NCBI GenBank assembly: GCA_958450365.1
Contig: CAUEEP010000727.1
Location: 248,001 to 312,000, forward strand
Direction: 5' to 3'
From: Mesorhabditis belari
Taxonomy: Eukaryota; Nematoda; Chromadorea; Rhabditida; Rhabditidae
DNA: 64,000 bases
This document shows, one piece after another, positions 11,143 through 21,800 of the stretch (position 1 is its first letter; every line of letters begins with the position of its first letter). The notes under the pieces were generated by a model that was given only the letters and a program-made list of their open reading frames with translations, was not told the origin of the DNA and made no database searches. Both the position numbers and the translations under genes were made by a program.

Positions 11143-14100
11143 TCAATATCCCAACTCATGCATTTGTTTTTTCATTTGAGCGTTGTCTTTGCCCGAATCG
11201 GTGACGCGTTGCCCTTCCAACCAATACGTTGTACAAGCGCCTTTACCCTTGAAAAAGTTTGGATAATAGTCATGATAGAAATAAATGTTTTTCATACAGA
11301 TGATATAGATTGGATTCCTAGACACATCTGTGTCATCGAGGAATCCTATCTGTATCATCTACAGACACATCTAGGAATCCTATCTGTATCATCTACAGAC
11401 ACATCTAGGAATCCTATCTGTATCATCTACAGACACATCTAGGAATCCTATCTGTATCATCTACAGACACATCTAGGAATCCTATCTGTATCATCTACAG
11501 ACACATCTAGGAATCCTATCTGTATCATCTACAGACACATCTAGGAATCCTATCTGTATCATCTACAGACGCATCTAGGAATCCTATCTGTATCATCTAC
11601 GCTACTAAATTATTAAATAATAATTTTGATTTTAGTGAGAATTAAATTGTGATGATTGTATTGGCTCGGAAATTAAAGTTGCTCTTTAATTCTGTTGTCG
11701 TAGCCGATGATACTCCGATGGCCGGGCTGGGGCGCTCGGAGGGGAACCCACAAAAGTCGAACCCACGACTATCCCGCGCCGACCTTGCTTAACTTGACAG
11801 ATCGGACGGGATAGACCGCAGGCCCTTCCTCTTCTTTAATTCTGACTCCTTTAAGCCTTTAGAAATTTAGAAACCTTTATCTCGACGGTTCCCCTCAATG
11901 TGCAATTGTACTCGGGATAGTACTTCTTCAGAAGCTCTTGAGAGATCTGAAATTGAGTTTTTTCGTATAATATAACAAATAGCAAAACGATTTTATGATT
12001 AAAAACAATAAGAAACCTCAGAGATTTGTATCATCTCCGGCATTCCGGTGCTTTCCATTCGAGATGCCATGTTTACCTGAGAAAAACTTTTTTTTAAAAT
12101 TAACTATTTACTTTTTTTAATTAACAAACCACTAGACACCATTTACTTTTGTTGTTTAAATTTCATTTAAATAACAAAAGTAAATTGAGTTTAGTGGGTT
12201 TAACTTTTTGGAATTGAATGATTTTTACCGTATCTCCGAATAGACAATATCGAGGCGCGGTCAAGCCGACTACTCCAGCAGCCACTGGTCCAGAGTGAAT
12301 GCCCAAACGAATCCGGATTCGCTGGTTCTTTCGATGGGGCACCTCATAGCTGCGCAACATCTGAGATTCGCATTTTTCTTGCTTTCATTTTCTCAACACC
12401 AAAGTCTAGTGTAGTTTCTTAGGATAATATGCTTTCTACAATGTGATCTGATGAAGTTAAACATTTCTATTAAAACAATATTGTGAAATACTTCGATATC
12501 TTAAATTTTCATTCATTTTCGACCTACAAATCTCAAAAATTTCAATACTTTTTCGATATTTTCTCTATTATTTCTATTATTTCTTTTATTTCTATTATTT
12601 CTTTTATTTCTTTCAATTCTTTCAATTCTCTTTTCAAATTCCATCGCTTACATCCATCATTTCGAGTCCAGTGTCAGCAATCAAAGCAATATGACGATTC
12701 CCGTTCTCCTCCGGGATCCCCGAGACAACCATGTACGCGTCACCGATTGTTTCCACCTAAAAAATCAAATGAAACTTAGAAAGCTAATCAATCATCAATA
12801 AATCATCAATAAATCATCAATCAATCATCAATCAATCATCAATCAATCATCAATCAATCATCAATCAATCATCAATCAATCATCAATCAATCATCAATCA
12901 TCAATCAATCAATCATCAATCAATCATCAACAGAAAAGCGAATGAAATCTTCTTTCACCTTATACGCTTCGTGTTTATTGATAACATCGTCGAATCCCGA
13001 ATACAATCCATTCAACATGTTCACCACCTCCAACGGAGTCGAACTCGAGCAGATTGTCGTAAAACCGACAATGTCACTGAAATACTGATTATCATAGAAA
13101 AGAAAGTTACGGTAGCTACGGCTTACCGCTTACGGTAGCTTTTTTTAAATCTATTAGAATACAGTAACAAAATGGTGATCAAATTTCCCCACCTGAACAT
13201 CACCGTAGCCGAGTTGAAAAGCTTTGGCGCCACACCGCGTCCCAATTTCAATTCACTGGCCACATATCTAACAATAAAACAATTTCAAACGATTGAATTA
13301 AAAGAATTAATAGAATTAATAGAATTAAATGAATTAATAGAATGGGGGTGGGACAAATACGACCTTTTTTTTGCTGGAAAAGGCCTTAGGAAAGGTCGTA
13401 GAGCTTCGAAAATGTTTCCATATTGGGGAATCGGATGCGTAGATTCCGAATTTCGACAAATCAAAGCAAATCAGACCTCGCTGACACGTCAAATTTGGGC
13501 TAAAAGGCAAAAACTACGCAACTTAACGCTTTTCCGCAGTTTTTGCCTTTTAGCCCAAATTTGACGTGTCAGCGAGGTGTGATTTGTCGAAATTCGGAAT
13601 CTACGCATATGATACCCTTCTATGGAAACATTTTTGAAGCTCTACGACCTTTCCTAAGGCCTTTGCCAGCAAAAAAAAAGGTGCGCAAATGTCCAGGTGC
13701 GCAAAAAAACGGTCGCATTTGTCCCACCCCCAATAGAATTAATAGAATTAAAAGAATTAAATGAATTAATGGAATTAAATGAATTCAACATTTTAGACAT
13801 ACTTGGGCAAAAGCTGAGAAAGTAAACGATCGGCTCTTTTGTTCGCTTCTTCCAACATCCCCGTTCGCTCTTTGACCAGCTTCTCGAGATTGTTCGCATA
13901 CTGTTCCATCATTCGCATCATTTGATCGACTAGAGAGCCTTTTCTAAAAAGAAAAATCAATATCTAGATATAGAAATATTATCGATATTATCGATATTAT
14001 CGAAATCTTCATACACTTTCAAATAGATTTCCGTGTTGAGGCGAACGCGACGAATTGACGGTCGCACTTCCGGGTTCTCACTCCAGCAATCCTAAACAAA

Positions 14101-17100
14101 GAACAAGATTGATTCTTCTTAAAATTGATTCTTCTTAACATTGATTCTTCTTAAAATTGTTTCTTCTTAAAATTGATATTCTAAAGATATCCTAAAGAAG
14201 TTTCTATCAAATAGCTCAAGGCAGAAGATTAAATTTAAATCGACTAACAGAAATCTGATGCTAGATTTTGTCAGTATCAGAGCCAATATTACTTTTACAT
14301 TGAAATGAGATTTTTTTGCCACCCAAAGATCCTTCGAGCATGAAACCCCCGCAAGCCTTTTTAACACGTTGACGACATTGTCACCTGATGCTGTCTGACA
14401 CATATTCGTTCGCCTGGGACGACATTGTCACCTGATTTTCGTTCTTTTCTTCACCTGATCTTCGTTCTGATCTTCGTTCGCCTGGGACATTGTCGCCTGA
14501 TGTCAGGTGACAGTACCAAAATTGATTTTTTTTGTGCATATTTATGTTTGCTGATGATGGATATTAAATAAGCAAGTAGGGTAGTATCTATATTATTCTA
14601 TATATTCGACTTGGTCCCGGAAAATGTCGATTTAACCGTTGATTATTAAAATTCTAATTTTCTAGGTGACAATTTCAGGTGACATTTTTTGTCGAAAAAA
14701 AACGACAAAAAAACAACGTTGTCCCATGCGATTGTTTGTGCAAAAACGTCATTGTCGTCAACGTGTTAACGTCAACGTCAACGTCAACGTCAACGTCAAC
14801 GGCTTGTTCCCCCGCAAGCCCTTATTCTAGGCTCCATTCTCATACTAAACATGACTAGATTCTGTTTTGTTTTTCTTTAGATTTCGATCAATCTTTCTTC
14901 TTAAAATTGATATTCTAAAGAAGTTTCTATAAAATAGCTTAAAGCAGAAGATTGATTTAAATCGACTAACAGGAAACGGATGCTAGCTTTGGCAGTATCA
15001 GAGCCAATATTACTTTTACATTGAAATGAAAATCTCGTCCTGATTCAGGTAGAATAAAATAACCCCTAGCACCAGCTTTACACAAAGTTTTACATTAAAT
15101 CAAACTTACAATTAGTATATTCGAGTACCCGGCTAAAAAAAAATCAACACTATCATGTTTAACCGTGCATCTTTTGTTTAGCCATACTAGACGATTGAAT
15201 CTAGTGTCGGATCGAATTTAATATTAATTTTAATTCCATAAAAACCGACTAAATCTAGTGCCAAATATAACCCAAAAACCTAATCAAATTTTTGTTTCTG
15301 ATTAGTCAAAAACGTCACAAATGATTAAGAAATTGAAAAGAAAGTTAACTTTTGAGCAGCTCTTGCAGCAGGTCAAAGAGCTAACCATATAAAAAGCTAA
15401 CCATATATAAAAGAGCTATGGACTTGATTTAAAGATAAAGAGCTAACCATATAAAAAAAGCTGAGCTATGGACTTGATTTTCATTTGAATGAAGTTTAGT
15501 TGCATAGCTTTCGTCAGTCATTTCGTTTTAGTCAAAGGTTAGGAACATTTGGATGAAGTTTCGAGCTGTAGAACCTTTGAATAACTATAGTATTCAAGTT
15601 AACCTGTAAAAGAGCACAAAGATCCGGATGGATTTCTTGTTTATCTTGAATGCTCGGTTTGTACGATTTCGAGCCATCACGCACGAAATCGCAGAGTTCT
15701 AAAAACGATTTTAAATCGATAAGCTTATCTTTCTCTAGATAAGCTTCTCTTTTCTATAGAATAAGCTTCTCTTTCTATAGAATAAGCTTCGCTTTCTATA
15801 GAATAAGCTTCTCTTTCTCTAGATAAGCTTCTCTTTCCTATAGCTTATCTTTTCTATAGAATAAGCTTCTCTTTCTCTAGATAAGCATATCTTTTCCCTG
15901 TATTTACCTTGGACATTGGTTTCTTGTGGAAACGGGAGACTTCTATACAAAATCTCATACATCACCATTCCAAAAGCATAGATATCAGAGGATTGTCTTC
16001 TCAGCTAGAAGATTAAATAAGATTTAGTTAATAGATAATAATAATACGATATTCTATTTTTCATTATATAACCCGAACCGTCGACTGTTTAAGCCAATTC
16101 TGATCCATGCCTCGTCGCCGATTCACTTCTTGATTTCGGAGCATTTCGGGCGGATTGTAGAGCACACCTACACAAAATTTATACAGTAATCAGTGAAATA
16201 TTGTATAAGATTATTCAAAATTCAAATTCAAAAGAAAAAAAATTCAATTCCAAACTTGTTCTCTGTATGGCTCCACTTTTGTCAGATCCCTCTTTGAGTG
16301 TTTCTGTCGCGATCGCTCCTTGTTTGTCCCAACGCTCTAACGCATTGGCGATGCCTAGTAAATCATTCATTTAATTAAAAATCATTTAAAACTGAGTACT
16401 CAGGTGTACTGTAGTTAAGGGAAAATATTGTATAAAAAAGCCTGAGCCTGAGCCTGAGCCTGAGCCTAAGCCTAAGCCTAAGCCTAAGCCTAAGCCTAAG
16501 CCTAAGCCTGAGCCTGAGCCTAAGCCTAAGCGCCACTTTACCGTAATCCGTCAATTTCACCATCCAATTTCTATCAATCAGGCACGACCACGGGGTGAGC
16601 GATCCATGATATCCAATCACCGATGCATGAAGGTATTCAAGTCCCTGGAAATATTCGCTTTTCAATCTCATTCAAAATCGATTTCCTCAACCAGAGTGAT
16701 ATCTCGGATGAAAGCTGCGTGAAATTTCGAATCCATTGACACGTCATCGTTGTAAATTATATCCTATAAATGTAATTCTATAAAACAAAGCTATTTATTA
16801 TGCTAAATATTAAGTAAAAGCTATTTATATTTATATTTATTTATATTCTATTTATATTTATTTATATTCTATTTATATTTATTTATATTCTATTTATTAG
16901 GTTGTCCAATAAGTAATGCGTGTTACTTATTTCGAAACTATTGCGAAATCGCTTCGAGCAAATATATGCTCTTTTTAATCATCAGCATCTTGTGTTTATT
17001 TTTATATATTATTTTATTCATTTGCCTTTGTTTTATAATAGATATGTTGTTTTGCAGATGAAAGGCAAAAAGTTTGTTGTCCGCGCATCAATGCTGTATG

Positions 17101-18792
17101 ATTTCAAACGAGGTAAAACTGCAGCAGATTGCCATCGAACTATCTGTGCCGCATTTGGAGAGGATTCAATTTCAATCAGCCAGTGCCAGCGCTGGTTTAA
17201 ACGATTTGCGGACGGAAACGAGTCAAAAGTGTTGACGAGGTGCAAAAATGGCTCGACGATTTCTTCTCATCGAAACCAGCTTCATGCTATTATGACGGAC
17301 TTCACTCTTTGCTCGGACGATGGAGAAATGTTGTTGATTTTTGTGGAGAATATATCGATTAATAAAGTTCTCTTTTGTTAATTTTGTGATATTTTGAAAA
17401 TCGTGTCAAAACACGCATTACTTATTGGACAACCTAATATATTCGAGAGTCCAATAGTCTCGAAACCTTTAAATTATCTGTAGATGATCTTGATCTTCAA
17501 GCTCTAGTGGATCCTTGACGTTATCTGTGCTACCCACATTTTACATATATTATATCGTGTTTCTTTTTATCGGCCCTTTTCGTGTGATGTGTATGAATTG
17601 ATGTGTTTTAATCTTAAATCTAGCGCACTTTATCTCAGGTCCTGAATAAAGTATCTATCTATTTATATTCTATTTATATTCTATTTATATTCTATTTATA
17701 TTCTATTTATATTCTATTTATATTCTATTTATCTATTTATTTATTTATTTATTTATTTATTTATCTATTTATTTATCTATTTATTTATCTATTTATTTAT
17801 CTATTTATTTATTTATTTATTTATCTATTTATTTATTTATTTATCTATTTATTTATCTATTTATCTATTTATTTATCTATTTATTTATATACAAAGCTAT
17901 TTATTATGCTAAATATTAAGTAAAACGTATTTCTTCTATTCATCAACCCAATATTAATTAAATATTGATTAGCTTTAAATAAAACTATTTCTTCTATTTC
18001 TTCTATTCACCTGAATCGTTCCTCGAGAACAGAATTTCCACAAAATGACCATTTCCTCTTTTTCGTTGAATGACATACCGAGGAATGGGTTGATGTTATC
18101 ATGAACAGCTTGTTTCATCTGAAAGAGAGCTATTAAAGACCAGCCGAGTTTTCAGTGCTTTGCGAGTGCCTGGGTATCTTTTTGAAGGGATAACCTTTTC
18201 ATGGGGTATCCTGCATACCCCATAGCTTCTTATGGGGTATCGTCGGGATGCCCCACGCTTTCTATCCCCGTGGCGCAGTCAGGAGGGGGCTTGTCTACAA
18301 CCCGCATGATACTGGTTCGACCCCCGGTAGTGCCAGTGATATGTAATAGAAGGCTTCTTTTTCAGAAAAAGAAGTCTTCTATTACAAAGTCTTCTATTAC
18401 AAAATCTTCTATTACAAAGTCTTCTATTACTTTTTCAAATTTTTCTCACCATTGTCAACAAAAGTTGATCTTGTCTTGTGAAAGTGATCGGTCTCCGTTG
18501 TGGATACAAATGAAATGACGCATGGGTGTTTGTCTAGAATGAAAGTTGTTTGTCTAGTTTGAAAGTACAGGGATTGTTAGCAGATTGTTAGGATCTACTA
18601 ACAATCCCTGTACTTAGATTCTTATTCACTGATCTTTCTGGCTGGATTATGGCTTTCAAACAAACCCCAACAATCGCATGATGCTTTGCAAAAGTCGACA
18701 TATTTGAGAGTTTTGTTTTTGTCGATCCAATCGAAAGCTGAAGAGTTTAGAGAAATAAAAACAATTCTTTTAAAAGATAATAATTAATGTAT

Positions 18793-18827
<35 letters not shown>

Positions 18828-21800
18828 TAAACGCTTGCTTTAAAATTGTTAAAGGCATTCATCCCGACCCCCTTTTTTCTGGTCTCTTTGAATTCGGCTC
18901 TCTACGGGGCGCCTCCAGAATAATGTTACTCTGATTACTACTCCAGAAGCCTCCAGAAGCCTCCAGAAGCCTCCAGAAGCCTCCAGAAGCCTCCAGAAGC
19001 CTCCAGAAGGCCTTTTCTTATACGCCAACCTTCCGTTTCCTCTAAAAGCCCCCACAGTTTCTTTTTTAATCGAGTTATTAAATTCTGGAACATTTTACCC
19101 CCTCATGTTCGTGATATTCCCACCTTGGCTAGATTTAAAGCCGCAATTTCGGCAATTGATTTGACTGCTCTGTGATTCTTTCTCAAGGTATCTATTTATC
19201 TTTTGGGTGTGTTTTGAGTGGTGTCCTGGGTAATTATTGTCATTTTGTTTTGTCGCTATTCAACTGAATAAAGCATATATATGTTGTGTCCGATTTAGAT
19301 TTCCGTCCGATTTAGATTCAATCTAAATCGGACGTCCGATTTAGATTGAACTTATCGCGGACGTCCGATTTAGATTACAGTCTATATCGGACGTCTTATA
19401 TAGATTGAACAATAATATAAACATGTTTAGTATATGTTCTTAAGCGTTTTCTGTAGTTTTCTGCATTTTCAAAGGTCTTTTATTGATTATTTCATAGTTG
19501 GGTTTTCTTTTCAGAAAAAGACAGTAACAGACCTTTGAAAAATGCAGAAAACTACAGAAAACGCTTAAGAACATATATTAAACATGTTTATATTATTGTT
19601 CAATCTATATAAGACGTCCGATTTAGATTGAGTCTAAATCGGACGTCCAATATAGACCGTAATCTAAATCGGACGGAAATCTAAATCGGACACAACATAT
19701 ATATATATATATAAACGTTTTTCTACCATTGATTTCATTTCTTCTTCGTTTACAATCCGAAAATCGTCCCGATAAAGTCGCCACGGTGTTCTAGCGAGAG
19801 CTTGATTTTGACTGAAATGAAAGGGATCAAAATGACAGGAGAATTTAACTACCGTATTCTCTTTAATAGTAGTGCACTCTTTAATAGTATTGCGGTCCAG
19901 GAGGGGGTTGAAAAAATAGTAGTGCGCACTACTATTAGAGAGAATACGGTATTCATTTATATGCTATTGTACTATGATGTTCAAATAATTATCTAGAAAA
20001 AAAATCTATTTATCATCGAAAAAAACTCACCAAACTCTGACCAAAATAGCGCCAGCAATTGTCGCCGCCAAAACGAGCATCACAAACGTGCCTCCAAGAA
20101 TGAGAAAAGTGTAGTCACACTGAGAATTTAGAGTTAAATCATAAAAGATATTCAGTTAATCGAATTAAAATGATTATTTTTAAAATGATTATTGATAAAT
20201 GACCCTTTCATTTCGATATCCACAAATCGGTTCATCTAGCGGGAGTTTCCCGTCAGCTGACGGCCAAAAGCCAGTCACCAAGTCGCTCATCGTCTAGAAA
20301 ATCATTCATTTATATTGAAATCATAATATCTCAAATCATATCTCTGATAATCTTGATCTTCTCACCAAATCATAGCATCCAGATCTTGTCTTGAAGCCAT
20401 CACAAGCGGCGATAAATCTCGGCTCCATCTCTAGCACTTTAATCACCGTATCACGATTTGGGGCGACGAAAAAAGCTGCAAAAACATTAAAAATATCTAA
20501 TTTAGATAATCATAAATGTATTTTACTTAAATACTGATAGAGATTTTTGTTATATTTACCGTCTTTTCTCTAAACAAACCCACCAGCGTATCTAGGCGCT
20601 CTCTCACCGAGATCATCCATAAGTACGGTACCCGACGAGACACCCGCAGAGCTCATTAGACCTGGATTTTGTTAGATAAGTGTTATGTAAGTAGTAGCTG
20701 GAAGTACTGTAAGTACTGGAAGCACTGTAAGTACTGGAAGTACTAGAAGTACTGGAAGTACTGGAAGCACTGGAAGTACTGGAAGTACTGGAAGTACTGG
20801 AAGTACTGGAAGCACTAGAAGTACTGGAAGCACTGGAAGTACTGGAAGTACTGAGTACTGTAAGCACTGGAAGTTCTGGAAGCACTGCAAGTACTGCAAG
20901 TATCTTAGATCTTAAATCTAGCTCTATCATTTTACTTTCTCAAACCTGGAAAAGTCATTCGTCTCATTTTTTGCCAAACAAGGCGCCCATCTTGAACACT
21001 TTTCGGATCCTAAAATTTCGATAAAATAGCCGAAGAAACCAGACAGATTACGGTAGCTTTTAAGAAAAAACAAAAACAAATCCTTTTCACTAACACTCGA
21101 CTCGTTTAAGGCCATCCGTGCCGCGCTCGCGTACAACTTGAGCGCATCGTACAAATGAATGTAAGCATAGATGTTTTTCTGAAAAGAAACTAATTTGATA
21201 TGGTCTAAATGATTTAAATGATTTAAATGATCTAAATGATCTACATGATGTAAATGATCTAAACGATCTAAATGATCTGAATGATCTGAATGATCTGAAT
21301 GATCTAAATGATCTAAATGATCTAATTGATCTGAATGATCTAAACGATCTACATGATCTACATGATCTAAATTATCTAAATGATCTAAGTGATCTAAATG
21401 ATCTACATGATGTAAATGATCTAGTTGATCTAAATGATCTGAATGATCTAAACGATCTACATGATCTAAATGATCTAAATGATCTAATTGATCTAAACGA
21501 TCTAAACACATCCTTCAATCAAATCCCTCTCCACACAAACCATTTCCAAATCATCCGTGGTCATCCCATTGCTCTCGACTCTTTCCTTGAATGGAGTCAT
21601 CATCGTGTCGTCGAAACCGTTCACATCGTCCACCTGACAATTATAATAAAGAGACTGTAGATATTTTTAGATACAATAGATGTAGATACAATAAATAGTA
21701 TATTATTTTTAAAGCTTTACTTACAATCAACGCATTTGCATAGTGATCTTTGATATTTTGAAGCATTTGTCCATCAGCTCCAATCCAAGGCGAAGCGTCC

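Noticed and set aside
11338..11602. Regular repeat that could pass for a CRISPR array
   Set aside because: The 34-bp units abut with no spacers, in a eukaryotic intron; it is a minisatellite. The same holds for 30007-30250 and 38815-38932.
13172..13764. Open frames across the palindrome at 13.3-13.7 kb
   Set aside because: They lie in the hAT-type MITE; matching frames recur in its second copy at 59053-59285.
16375..16671. 98-residue frame with a long Leu-Arg repeat
   Set aside because: Read-through of a real cyclase exon into the telomere-type hexamer block; the exon ends at its donor before the repeat.
16920..17381. 153-residue frame as a host gene
   Set aside because: It is the mariner transposase N-terminus joined out of frame to its C-terminus, inside inverted repeats.
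20613..20930. Ser-Thr-rich open frame
   Set aside because: Translation of the stop-free 9-bp minisatellite; alternate frame gives Leu-Pro-Val repeats equally well.
20927..21511. 194-residue frame rich in Asp, His and Leu
   Set aside because: Mostly the 10-bp ATGATCTAAA array fused by frame to two genuine cyclase exons at its end; not a separate gene.
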